Shown here: in pieces, positions 23,182-30,696 of the stretch
Layout of the letters: every line of letters starts with the position of its first letter
How positions within the stretch are numbered: position 1 is the stretch's first letter
Assembly (NCBI RefSeq): GCF_900111005.1
Contig: NZ_FOFV01000008.1
Location: 62,001-126,000 of the forward strand
Direction of reading: 5' to 3'
DNA from: Lentzea albida
GTDB taxonomy: Bacteria; Actinomycetota; Actinomycetes; Mycobacteriales; Pseudonocardiaceae
DNA length: 64,000 nt
The notes under the pieces: model-generated
What the model was told of the DNA's origin: nothing
Database searches by the model: none
The model's input: only the letters and a program-made list of their open reading frames with translations
Made by a program: the position numbers and the translations under genes

Positions 23182-24375
23182 ATGGACCCGGTGCGCAACC
23201 CGTTCGCTCCCGGTGCAGGCCAGCGGCCTCCTGAGCTCGCCGGCCGGGACAAAGAGGTCGGTGCGTTCGAGGTGGTGCTCGAACGCGTGGCCCGCGGCCG
23301 TCCCGAGCGCAGCCTCGTGCTGACGGGACTGCGCGGGGTCGGCAAGACGGTGCTGCTCGGCGAGCTGCGGTCGATGGCCGTGAAACGCGGCTGGGGCGCC
23401 GGCAAGGTCGAAGCCAGGCCCGACGCCGACCTCAGAAGGCCGTTGAGCGCCGCACTGCACCGGGCGATCCGCGACCTCGCGGTCCGCCACCGCGCGCCGG
23501 ACCGGGTCGAGGCGATCCTCGGGATCCTCAAGGCGTTCGCGCTGAGGGCCGCTCCGGACGGCGCCAAGCTGCGCGACCGCTGGCAGCCGGGCATCGACGT
23601 GCCCGCCGCGTCCGGCCGCGCGGACTCGGGTGACATCGAGATCGACCTGGTCGAGCTCTTCACCGACGTCGCCGAGCTGGCGCAGGACGTCGGCACGGGT
23701 GTGGCGCTGCTGATCGACGAGATGCAGGACCTCAAGCCGGACGACATCAGCGCGTTGTGCGCGGCGTGCCACGAGCTCTCGCAGATCGGCGCGCCGCTCG
23801 TGGTCGTCGGTGCCGGCCTGCCCCACCTGCCCGCGGTCCTGTCCGCGAGCAAGTCGTACTCGGAACGCCTCTTCCGCTACGTCCGCATCGACCGGCTCAG
23901 CCGCGAGGACGCCGACCGCGCCGTGCTGGCCCCGGTCGAACGGGAGGACGCGGGCATCACCGACGAGGCGCTCGACGCCCTCTTCGACGCGAGCGGGGGC
24001 TACCCGTACTTCATCCAGGCCTACGGCAAGGCCGCCTGGGACGCCGCTCCGGCCGACCCGATCACCGCGCTGGACGTCTCGGTGGCGGCTCCGGAGGCCG
24101 ACGCGGAGCTGGCCGTGGGCTTCTTCGGCTCCCGATACGAGCGTGCAACGCCCGCTGAACGCGAGTATCTCCGGTCGATGGCCGAGTTGACCGACGGAAA
24201 GGATGCGGGCGTCAACACCGCCCAGGTGGCCGAGCACCTCGGCCGCAAGCCCTCGTCGCTGTCGCCCGCGCGGGACTCGCTCATCAAGAAAGGCCTGGTC
24301 TACAGCGCGGAGCGGGGTCAGATCGCCTTCACGGTGCCCCACTTCGGGCGCTTCCTGCTCGGCCGGGAGGAGTGA
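23182..24375 (+). CDS. AAA/Orc1-Cdc6-like ATPase with C-terminal winged helix
   Basis: A 397-residue cytoplasmic protein. It has an RDKEVGAFEVVL lead-in, Walker A GLRGVGKT at 49-56 and Walker B VALLIDEMQDL at about 174-184 (DE pair present). ASGGYPYFIQAYGKAAWD is typical of the lid in archaeal-type AAA ATPases. A C-terminal winged helix (AQVAEHLGRKPSSLSPARDSLIKKGLVYSAERGQ) should bind DNA or protein. Orphan genes of this type are widespread in actinobacteria and remain uncharacterised. ATG 23182 is preferred over the GTG at 23173. It is divergent from the SIMPL gene. Confidence 0.82.
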   Translation: MDPVRNPFAPGAGQRPPELAGRDKEVGAFEVVLERVARGRPERSLVLTGLRGVGKTVLLGELRSMAVKRGWGAGKVEARPDADLRRPLSAALHRAIRDLAVRHRAPDRVEAILGILKAFALRAAPDGAKLRDRWQPGIDVPAASGRADSGDIEIDLVELFTDVAELAQDVGTGVALLIDEMQDLKPDDISALCAACHELSQIGAPLVVVGAGLPHLPAVLSASKSYSERLFRYVRIDRLSREDADRAVLAPVEREDAGITDEALDALFDASGGYPYFIQAYGKAAWDAAPADPITALDVSVAAPEADAELAVGFFGSRYERATPAEREYLRSMAELTDGKDAGVNTAQVAEHLGRKPSSLSPARDSLIKKGLVYSAERGQIAFTVPHFGRFLLGREE

Positions 24376-24533
24376 CGGCGGTTACCCGTCGTTGTCCGGC
24401 CGTCCACGTTATCGGCCGATGATTCATCGGCATGTGCGCCACCTCACCGGACAATCGCGTGCGTTTACGCCCACGAAGGTGCATACTTGAGTCACCAGCC
24501 AACAAGACCTCGAAGAGGGAAGTGCAGACCGAG

Positions 24534-24680
24534 ATGAACTTCGCAGCGAAGCTCCGCGCCCGTCGTGCCGAGGCGCGCAACCGGAAGGCCGTGGCTCGCG
24601 CGATCGACATGGCGACCACCCCGTCCATGCGTCACGAGCTGATGGCCATCGCCCAGGCTCAGGTCACCACCCTGCGCTGA
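24534..24680 (+). CDS. Conserved small basic protein
   Basis: A 48-residue protein, MNFAAKLRARRAEARNRKAV, continuing to a helical C-terminus ending VTTLR. It is basic at the front and predicted all helix; I recognise it as resembling short hypothetical proteins of related actinobacteria. An AGAGGGA lies about 18 nt before the ATG, somewhat far for a ribosome-binding site. It is followed directly by two strong hairpins, consistent with a short, independently transcribed gene. Function is unknown. Confidence 0.6.
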   Translation: MNFAAKLRARRAEARNRKAVARAIDMATTPSMRHELMAIAQAQVTTLR

Positions 24681-24693
24681 CTTTCGAAGACCC

Positions 24694-24724
24694 GGCACTC
24701 GCGCGGCGCCCCGTCGCGAGTGCC
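24694..24724 (+). terminator. Hairpin after the small basic protein gene
   Basis: A perfect 10-bp stem GGCACTCGCG / CGCGAGTGCC with an 11-nt loop begins 14 bp after the stop codon at 24680. It has no T-run and is the first of two consecutive hairpins. Confidence 0.55.
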
Positions 24725-24735
24725 TCCCCAACGGG

Positions 24736-24776
24736 AACCCCTGGAGCACCTCCCGCGCTCCAGGGGTTTCATTCTG
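24736..24776 (+). terminator. Intrinsic terminator
   Basis: A perfect 12-bp stem AACCCCTGGAGC / GCTCCAGGGGTT with a 9-nt loop is followed by the T-rich TTTCATTCT. This is a good rho-independent terminator for the small protein gene and isolates the promoter that follows at 24777. Confidence 0.75.
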
Positions 24777-24804
24777 TTAAACGTGATCCACGCCACAGTA
24801 TGAT
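24777..24804 (+). promoter_or_regulatory. Sigma70-type promoter TTAAAC-16-TATGAT
   Basis: TTAAAC at 24777-24782 and TATGAT at 24799-24804 are separated by 16 bp, an unusually good consensus promoter for this GC-rich DNA. Transcription would begin near 24811. It drives the short segment that ends at the hairpin 24848-24890, and possibly the oxidoreductase gene beyond it. Confidence 0.65.
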
Positions 24805-24810
24805 GGTGTT

Positions 24811-24900
24811 GTAACAGCGCACGTCGGTCCGCCGATGTCACTGTTGACCTCGCGGTGCTGTCGGACCCCCGACCTGGCAGCACCGCGAGGTTTCTTGTTT
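24811..24900 (+). ncRNA. Candidate small RNA or attenuator leader
   Basis: Between the promoter at 24777-24804 and the ATG at 24911 lies a short transcript-sized unit with no open frame. It has a first hairpin, ACGTCGG-TCCG-CCGATGT with one G-U pair (about 24821-24838). A second, very strong hairpin follows: a 13-bp stem CCTCGCGGTGCTG (24848-24860) / CAGCACCGCGAGG (24878-24890), with an inner TCGG/CCGA stem in its C-rich loop, then TTTCTTGTTT. The last part is a textbook terminator. It could be an independent RNA of about 85 nt or a terminator-type leader controlling the downstream dehydrogenase. It does not match a riboswitch class I recognise. Confidence 0.5.
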
Positions 24901-24910
24901 GCTGGGGGAC

Positions 24911-25762
24911 ATGAAGATCGCCGTGCTCGGCACCGGCCTCATGGGTGCCCCCATCGCAGCCAACCTCGCCGCGGCCGGACACGACGTCCGGGTCTGGAAC
25001 CGCACGCGCGCCAAGGCCGAACCGCTCGCCTCGAAGGGCGCCACCGTCACCGGCAGCCCCGCGGAGGCCGTCGAGGGCGTCGAGGTCGTGCTGACCGTGC
25101 TCAACGACGGCCCCGCGGTCACCTCCGCTATCCAGGCCGCCGCGCCGTCACTGCCGCACGACGCCGTGTGGATCCAGGCGTCCACGGTCGGCATCGAGGC
25201 GACCGAGGACCACATCGCGCTCGCCCGCTCGCTCGGGCTGGAGTTCGTGGACGCCCCCGTGCTCGGCAGCACGAAGCCGGCGGCCGAGGGCAAGCTCGTC
25301 GTGCTCGCGTCCGGTGCCGAGGAACTGCGTCCGCGGGTGCAGCCCGTGTTCGACGTGATCGGCGCGCGCACGATGTGGATCGGCGAGGCCGGGGCGTCGT
25401 CGAAGCTGAAGCTGGTCGCGAACAGCTGGGTGCTCGCCCTGACCGCCGCGGTGGGCGAGGCCGTGTCGCTGGCCGAGGCGTCCGGACTCGACCCGAAGCT
25501 GCTTCTCGAGGCCATCTCGGGCGGCGCCATCGACACCCCGTACCTGCAGATGAAGGGCGGCGCGATCATCGCCCGCTCGTTCGAGCCCGCCTTCACCGTC
25601 GAGAACGCGCTGAAGGACGCCCGGCTCGTCGCCGAGGCCGCGGACCGGGCGAAGGTGCGGCTGGACGTCGCCCAGGCCTCCGCCGAACGCCTGAAGCGCG
25701 CGGTCGACGGCGGGCACGGCGACAAGGACATGGCGGCGTCCTACTTCGCGAGCTTCGAATAA
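24911..25762 (+). CDS. NAD(P)-dependent oxidoreductase, 3-hydroxyisobutyrate dehydrogenase family
   Basis: A 283-residue beta-hydroxyacid dehydrogenase. The N-terminal Rossmann domain begins MKIAVLGTGLMGAPIAANLAA (GxGxMG loop) with the NRTR strand end that suggests NADP(H). The substrate-loop region DAPVLGSTKPAAEGKLVVLASG and the catalytic-lysine helix SSKLKLVANSW follow. The C-terminal helical domain carries SGGAIDTPYLQMKGG. GGGGGAC precedes the ATG; a TTG 12 nt earlier is less likely. It lies 10 nt beyond the terminator-like hairpin of the candidate leader RNA. The exact hydroxyacid substrate is unknown; glyoxylate/succinic semialdehyde reductase relatives share this pattern. Confidence 0.87.
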   Translation: MKIAVLGTGLMGAPIAANLAAAGHDVRVWNRTRAKAEPLASKGATVTGSPAEAVEGVEVVLTVLNDGPAVTSAIQAAAPSLPHDAVWIQASTVGIEATEDHIALARSLGLEFVDAPVLGSTKPAAEGKLVVLASGAEELRPRVQPVFDVIGARTMWIGEAGASSKLKLVANSWVLALTAAVGEAVSLAEASGLDPKLLLEAISGGAIDTPYLQMKGGAIIARSFEPAFTVENALKDARLVAEAADRAKVRLDVAQASAERLKRAVDGGHGDKDMAASYFASFE

Positions 25763-25814
25763 GCCCGACGATCGGCCGGTCCGGCGGGGCGTGCGGGCTC
25801 AATAGCTTGGTGCG

Positions 25815-27185
25815 GTGAACAGACTCGTACGCTCCCTGCTGGCGTTCGGCCTGGCATCGGCGCAGGTCGCCGCCACCGCCGCCGTGGCGTCCGCCGCCCC
25901 CGACATCAAGGACCGCGTCGCCGCCGTCCCCGGCGTGCGGATCATCAGCGAGGGGACGTCCGGCACCGCGCGGACGTTCGTCCTCGGCATCCAGCAGCCC
26001 GCCGACCACCGCAAGCCGCGCGGGCCGAAGTTCGAGCAGCGCTTCTCGTTGCTGCACAAGGCCGAGTCGAAGCCGATGGTGCTGCACACCACCGGCTACA
26101 ACCTGCCCGGCTCGGTCAGCGCGTCCGAGCCCGCCCGGCTCGTCGACGGCAACCAGATCAGCGTCGAGCAGCGGTTCTTCCCGCCGTCGCGCCCCGCCCC
26201 GGCCGACTGGGACGACCTGAACATCTGGCAGGCCGCGAACGACCACCACCGGATCGTCAGCGCGTTCAAGAAGATCTACGGTGCGAAGTGGCTCTCGACG
26301 GGTGCCAGCAAGGGCGGCATGACGTCGATCTACCACCGCCGCTTCTTCCCGCGCGACGTCGACGCGACCATCGCGTACGTGGCACCGAACGACGTGGTGA
26401 ACGACCGCGACGTCTACGGCGAGTTCATCCGCGAGGTCGGCAACGACCCGACGTGCAACCGACGGCTCGAAGGCGTCCAACGGCAGATCCTGCAGCAGCG
26501 CGACGAGTTCGTGGCGAGGCTGGAGGCGAAGGGCTACACGTACGAGCAGTTCGGCAACGCCCACAAGGCGCTGGAGATCCTGGTCTTGGACACGCCGTTC
26601 ACGTTCTGGCAGTACGGCACGCAGGAGCAGTGCGCGCTGGTGCCCGGTGACGGCGCCTCGGTGGACGACCTGTGGAAGTTCATCGACCAGACCGTGGGCT
26701 GGGACTTCTACACCGACGCGGGCGTCGCGCCCTACACGGCGTACTACTACCAGGCGGGCACGCAGCTCGGCTGGCCCGAAGCGGACGAGTCGGCGGTGCG
26801 CGACCTGCTGCGCTACCCCGGTTCCTCGGTGCCGCGCTCGATGGTGTCGCCGGACATCAGGTTCTCGCGCTTCGACCGTTCCGCGATGCGCGACATCGAC
26901 ACGTGGGTCCGCCACCAGGGTTCGCGGCTGCTGTTCGTGAACGGCCAGAACGACCCGTGGAGCGCGGAACCGTTCCGCCTCGGACGGGGCACGCGCGACT
27001 CGTTGTCGTACACGGTTCCCGGCGGCAACCACGGCGCGAACATCGCCAAGCTGCCCGAGGAGGAACGGGCCGCCGCCACCGCCGCCGTGCTGCGCTGGGC
27101 CGGCGTGTCCGCTGCCCCCGTTGCGGCACTTGCCGTGGACGAGGGGCCGGACTCGCTGGACGAACTGCGCGCCCGCCGGGGCTGA
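25815..27185 (+). CDS. Secreted prolyl tri/tetrapeptidyl aminopeptidase (S37/PS-10 type)
   Basis: A 456-residue exported serine peptidase. The signal peptide covers about residues 1-28 (ending ASAAP). The family nucleophile motif is STGASKGGMTSIYHRRFFP, with S165 as the expected catalytic Ser. FVNGQNDPWSAEPF gives the Asp region and VPGGNHGANI the His. Streptomyces enzymes of this family remove tri- or tetrapeptides ending in proline from protein N-termini. The start is GTG 25815. It is followed after 14 bp by the NYN protein gene on the same strand. Confidence 0.85.
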   Translation: MNRLVRSLLAFGLASAQVAATAAVASAAPDIKDRVAAVPGVRIISEGTSGTARTFVLGIQQPADHRKPRGPKFEQRFSLLHKAESKPMVLHTTGYNLPGSVSASEPARLVDGNQISVEQRFFPPSRPAPADWDDLNIWQAANDHHRIVSAFKKIYGAKWLSTGASKGGMTSIYHRRFFPRDVDATIAYVAPNDVVNDRDVYGEFIREVGNDPTCNRRLEGVQRQILQQRDEFVARLEAKGYTYEQFGNAHKALEILVLDTPFTFWQYGTQEQCALVPGDGASVDDLWKFIDQTVGWDFYTDAGVAPYTAYYYQAGTQLGWPEADESAVRDLLRYPGSSVPRSMVSPDIRFSRFDRSAMRDIDTWVRHQGSRLLFVNGQNDPWSAEPFRLGRGTRDSLSYTVPGGNHGANIAKLPEEERAAATAAVLRWAGVSAAPVAALAVDEGPDSLDELRARRG

Positions 27186-27199
27186 GGCACGCTGGAGGC

Positions 27200-27544
27200 G
27201 TGAAGCCGTTGCTCGTGGTCGACGCAGCCAACGTCGTGGGGTCGGTCCCCGACGGGTGGTGGCGGGACAGGGCGGCCGCGGCCGAACGCCTCCGCGACGC
27301 GCTGCGCGGCCGTGACGAGGAGGTCGTTCTCGTCGTGGAAGGCAAGGCGCGCAACGTTTCCTCGATCGACGACGTCCGTGTCGTCGCCGCTCCCGGCGAG
27401 GGCGACGACACGATCGTCGAGGTGGTGCGAGCCGAAGGCGCCGGACGTCAGGTGACGGTGGTGACCGCCGACCGCGAGCTGCGGCGGCGGGTGGTCGCCC
27501 TGGGAGCCGAGGTGGCCGGACCCACCTCGGTGCCTAGATCCTGA
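27200..27544 (+). CDS. NYN/PIN-like nuclease domain protein
   Basis: A 114-residue protein beginning VKPLLVVDAANVVGSVPDGWW. The Asp and Asn in this first strand, the later GEGDDTIVEVV and TADRELRRRVVALGAEV match the acidic centre of NYN/PIN-like ribonuclease folds. The GTG 27200 has CTGGAGGC just upstream. It overlaps the convergent HAD gene by 11 bp. It is probably a small RNA-processing enzyme; substrate unknown. Confidence 0.78.
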   Translation: MKPLLVVDAANVVGSVPDGWWRDRAAAAERLRDALRGRDEEVVLVVEGKARNVSSIDDVRVVAAPGEGDDTIVEVVRAEGAGRQVTVVTADRELRRRVVALGAEVAGPTSVPRS

Positions 27545-28307
27545 AGAGGCTTTCGAGGACCTGAGCCACGCCGTCCTCGGTGTTCGGCGGCGCGTGGTTC
27601 GTGCAGGCCTGCTTCACGAGCGGGTGCGCGTTGCCCATCGCGTACGCCGTGCCGACCCACCCGAGCACCGACAGGTCGTTCGGCATGTCCCCGAACGCGA
27701 CGACCTCGTGCTTGCCGATTCCCCTTGTGTTGCAGAGGGATTCGAGCGTGGCGGCCTTCGAGACGCCCGGTGGGCTGATCTCCAGCAGCCCGAGGCCGCC
27801 CGAGTGCGTGACGGAGACGTGCTGCCCGACGGCCTCCCGCGCGATCTCCATCATGTGGTCGACCTCGGCGTCCGGCGCCCACGCGAGCATCTGCACGACC
27901 TGGTGCGCCTCCTCGAGGACGTGGTCGAGCAGCTCCAGCGTCCTGTGTGGATTCTTCGGTCCGAAACCCTGGAAACCCGGCTCCGACAACACTTCCAGCC
28001 CGGTCTCGACCGCGATGCCGACGTTCGGGATGACCTCGGCCAACGCCTCCGACACCTTGCGCACGACGTCGAGCGGCACCGTCTGCGCGTGCGTCACCTC
28101 GCGGTTCGTGAGGTCGTAGATCATCGCGCCGTTGGAGCAGATCGCCGTGCCGGTGAGCTCCAGGTCCTGCACGAACCGCGGCGGTCGCGCCGTGACGACC
28201 ACGACGTCCGCGTCGACGGCGTGGAGCGTGGCACGGGTGCGGTCGCTCAACACCCCGCCGGGCTGGAGCAGCGTGCCGTCGAGGTCGGTCGCGATCAACC
28301 TGATCAT
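27534..28307 (-). CDS. HAD-superfamily hydrolase, Cof-type phosphatase
   Basis: A 257-residue Cof-subfamily (IIB cap) phosphatase. Motif I is ATDLDGTLL (nucleophile D8, acid D10), motif II VVTARPP, and the C-terminal motif IV is VAFGDMPNDLSVLG. Such enzymes dephosphorylate sugar phosphates or cofactors such as FMN/PLP precursors; the substrate cannot be assigned. The stop overlaps the NYN gene, and the TetR gene lies 7 bp upstream on the same strand, so they may be co-transcribed. Confidence 0.88.
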   Translation of the reverse strand: MIRLIATDLDGTLLQPGGVLSDRTRATLHAVDADVVVVTARPPRFVQDLELTGTAICSNGAMIYDLTNREVTHAQTVPLDVVRKVSEALAEVIPNVGIAVETGLEVLSEPGFQGFGPKNPHRTLELLDHVLEEAHQVVQMLAWAPDAEVDHMMEIAREAVGQHVSVTHSGGLGLLEISPPGVSKAATLESLCNTRGIGKHEVVAFGDMPNDLSVLGWVGTAYAMGNAHPLVKQACTNHAPPNTEDGVAQVLESLFRI

Positions 28308-28314
28308 CGGGCGA

Positions 28315-28986
28315 TTATCGGGGCTGGCGCTCGCGGGCGAGAAGACCCGAAACGGTCACCGCGGCGGTGCGGCGCACGACGTCCGCGAAGTCGACGCACA
28401 TCACGGCCAGGGCCGGGTCGGTGGCGTAGGCGTCGAGCACCGCCCGCGGGGGACGGCTGGCCGGCCAGGCGGCGACCGCGACGAGCATGACGGACTGCAT
28501 CAGGGCGGCCGCGTCCTCGTCGCCCAGCTCGGGGAGGTGCCCCGCGGTGAACCGGACGAGTACCTCCAGGTACCCGTGGACAGCGCGCTTGTGTCGCAGC
28601 GCGGTCTCGGCGGAGATGTTGTGCTCCAGCACCGTGGACTGCGCGCTCATCAGGTCGCAGAGCACCGGGCGACGTGCCAGCGAGGTCGCCAGGAGCTCGG
28701 CGAACCGGTCTCCGCGTTCCCCGGCCGCGCTGCCGTCCGCGGCCGGCGCGGCCTCCAGTTCCGTGATCCAGTCCGCGACCTCCGCCTCCAGCAACGCCAG
28801 CAGCACGGCCTCGCGCGACTCGAAGTAGCGCAGGACGTTGGCCTTGGCCAGGCAGACCCGGCGGCTGAGTGCGGTGAGGGTCAGTTCGGCGACCGGCATC
28901 TCGGTGAGCATGGCGGCCGCGGTGGCGAGGATCTGCCGCCGCCGCTCGCCGCGCTGCTCGTCGGTGCGCGCCCGCTGGAAGCTCAT
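28315..28986 (-). CDS. TetR family regulator
   Basis: A 223-residue TetR protein with helix-turn-helix RRQILATAAAMLTEMPVAELTLTALSRRVCLAKANVLRYFESREAVLL. KANVLRYFESRE is the recognition helix region. ATG 28986 is used; another ATG at 28995 adds three residues. It is divergent from the short-chain dehydrogenase gene, with an 97-bp gap holding three similar boxes (29003-29065). This TetR/SDR pairing usually means the regulator represses its neighbour. The HAD gene follows closely on the same strand. Confidence 0.85.
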   Translation of the reverse strand: MSFQRARTDEQRGERRRQILATAAAMLTEMPVAELTLTALSRRVCLAKANVLRYFESREAVLLALLEAEVADWITELEAAPAADGSAAGERGDRFAELLATSLARRPVLCDLMSAQSTVLEHNISAETALRHKRAVHGYLEVLVRFTAGHLPELGDEDAAALMQSVMLVAVAAWPASRPPRAVLDAYATDPALAVMCVDFADVVRRTAAVTVSGLLARERQPR

Positions 28987-29002
28987 GCACCGCATGTTAC
29001 AG

Positions 29003-29065
29003 ACCAGCGGTACTTTACTAAGAGACCGTCGGTCCGTTATGTTGAGGACATAAGAGACCGGCAGT
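29003..29065. promoter_or_regulatory. Three ACCGNCGGT-type boxes between tetR and SDR
   Basis: Three near-palindromic 9-mers lie in the divergent gap: ACCAGCGGT (29003-29011), ACCGTCGGT (29025-29033) and ACCGGCAGT (29057-29065). The outer two are part of a longer direct repeat, AGACCRGCRGTACTT. They are probably operators of the adjacent TetR, although the box is shorter than a typical TetR operator. Confidence 0.55.
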
Positions 29066-29083
29066 ACTTAACGAGGGGTCGCG

Positions 29084-29998
29084 ATGTACGAGGTTCCTGA
29101 CCAGCACGGCAAGCGGATCGTCGTCACCGGCGCGAACAGCGGCACGGGCAAGGAGGCGGCCAAGCGCCTGGCGGGAGCCGGGGCGGACGTGGTCCTCGCG
29201 GTGCGCACCGCGGCCAAGGGCGAGCAGGCGAAGGCGGAGATCCTGGCCGCGCACCCCGGTGCGTCGCTCGAGGTCCGGCAGCTCGACCTGGCCGACCAGG
29301 CGTCGGTGCGCGCGTTCGCCGAGGGCCTGCTCGCCGACGGCAGGCCGCTGGACGTGCTGGTCAACAACGCGGGCGTGATGAACGTGCCCGCGCGGACCGA
29401 GACCGCCGACGGCTTCGAACTCCAGCTGGCCAGCAACTTCCTCGGCCCGTTCGCCCTCACCGTGCGACTGCTGCCGTTGCTGCTGGCCGCACCCGCGCCG
29501 CGGGTCGTGACCATGAGCAGCGGTGCCGCCTACCGCGGTCGCATCGACTTCGACGACCTGCAGGGACGCCGCCGGTACAGCCCGACGCTGACCTACTCCC
29601 GCACGAAGCTCGCCAACCTGCTGATGACGCTGCACCTCGCTGACCTGGCGGCCGAACGGGACTGGCCGTTGCTGTCGGTCGCCGCGCACCCCGGCTACAC
29701 CCGCACCAACCTGATGACCTCGGGCCCGCACCTGAACGGCGGCAAGCCCGGTCTCGTCGAGTCCATCGGCTACAAGGTCGTTCCCTCGCAAGGGGTCGAG
29801 CAGGGCACCGAACCGCTCCTGTACGCGACGGCCGACCCCGGCGCGGTCGCCGGCGGCTACTACGGGCCGCGCTGGGCGGTCGTGGGTCCGACCAGGCCCG
29901 TCTCGACGCCCCGGACCGCGCGGGACAAGGCCGTGGCCGCGCGCCTGTGGGCCGAGGCCGAGCGCCTCACCGGGACGTCGGTGGCCGTCGGCGGCTGA
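29084..29998 (+). CDS. Short-chain dehydrogenase/reductase
   Basis: A 304-residue SDR of the WW-domain-oxidoreductase/retinol-dehydrogenase-like group. It has [18 protein letters not shown] (residues 13-30, cofactor binding), [10 protein letters not shown], the catalytic MSSGAAYRG Ser region and YSRTK (YxxxK). NADP(H) use is suggested by the Arg after the second strand (AVRTAAKG). The ATG has CGAGGGG just upstream. Expression is probably controlled by the divergent TetR. The substrate is unknown. Confidence 0.87.
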   Translation: MYEVPDQHGKRIVVTGANSGTGKEAAKRLAGAGADVVLAVRTAAKGEQAKAEILAAHPGASLEVRQLDLADQASVRAFAEGLLADGRPLDVLVNNAGVMNVPARTETADGFELQLASNFLGPFALTVRLLPLLLAAPAPRVVTMSSGAAYRGRIDFDDLQGRRRYSPTLTYSRTKLANLLMTLHLADLAAERDWPLLSVAAHPGYTRTNLMTSGPHLNGGKPGLVESIGYKVVPSQGVEQGTEPLLYATADPGAVAGGYYGPRWAVVGPTRPVSTPRTARDKAVAARLWAEAERLTGTSVAVGG

Positions 29999-30024
29999 CC
30001 CCGGTGCTCGGGCAAGATCGGGAC

Positions 30025-30693
30025 ATGACCCATCGAGTTGACGAGATGCCGTTGCCGCTCTGGCTGCCGGAGTCCGGGACCGGGCCCGGCATCGTGCTGG
30101 TCCAGGAGATCTTCGGCCTGGACGGGTACCTGCGGGGTGTGGCGGAGAAGCTGGCCGCGCTCGGGTACGTCGTGGCCGTGCCCGAGCTGTTCCACCGCTT
30201 CCAGCCGAGCTGGGTGGGCGAGCACGACGAGGCGGGCATCGCGAAGTCGATGGAGGTCACCGGCAACCTCGACTTCCCGCTCGCCGTGCAGGACGTCGTC
30301 GCGTCCGTCCAGTACCTGCGCGGTCTGCCCGAGGTCACCGGTGGCGTCGGCGTGCTCGGCTTCTGCCTCGGCGGCACGCTCGCCTACGCGGCCGCCGTCG
30401 CCTCCGACCCCGACACCGCCGTGTCGTTCTACGGCTCGGGCGTGCCGGACCAGATCGGCACGCTCGGCCAGGTGACGTGCCCGATCCTGTTCCACTTCGG
30501 CACCGAGGACTCGTTCATCACCGGCTACCAGGCCGTCGTGGACGCCGTCGAGGAGCACGAGAACGCCGAGGTCCACCTGGAGCCCGCCGGCCACGCGTTC
30601 CTCAACCACCTCGGGCCCTGGTACGACCAGGCCGCCGCCGACCGCGCGTGGGACATCACCGGGCAGTTCCTCAAGCGCACGCTGCCGGCCTGA
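30025..30693 (+). CDS. Dienelactone hydrolase family protein
   Basis: A 222-residue alpha/beta hydrolase. The nucleophile is C114 in GFCLGG, the signature that separates dienelactone hydrolases from serine esterases. The other triad members are D162 (FGTEDSFI) and H190 (PAGHAFLN). QEIFGLDGYLRGVAEKLAALGY near the front is also typical. ATG 30025 is used because the domain starts there, although its upstream AAGATCGGGAC is only a weak ribosome-binding site. The frame remains open upstream but overlaps the SDR gene. It might act on carboxymethylenebutenolide or another small lactone/ester. Confidence 0.85.
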   Translation: MTHRVDEMPLPLWLPESGTGPGIVLVQEIFGLDGYLRGVAEKLAALGYVVAVPELFHRFQPSWVGEHDEAGIAKSMEVTGNLDFPLAVQDVVASVQYLRGLPEVTGGVGVLGFCLGGTLAYAAAVASDPDTAVSFYGSGVPDQIGTLGQVTCPILFHFGTEDSFITGYQAVVDAVEEHENAEVHLEPAGHAFLNHLGPWYDQAAADRAWDITGQFLKRTLPA

Positions 30694-30696
30694 GGT

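Noticed and set aside
24811..24900. 6C-type small RNA
   Set aside because: The second hairpin has a C-rich loop (five Cs), but the two six-C loops that define 6C RNA are not present.
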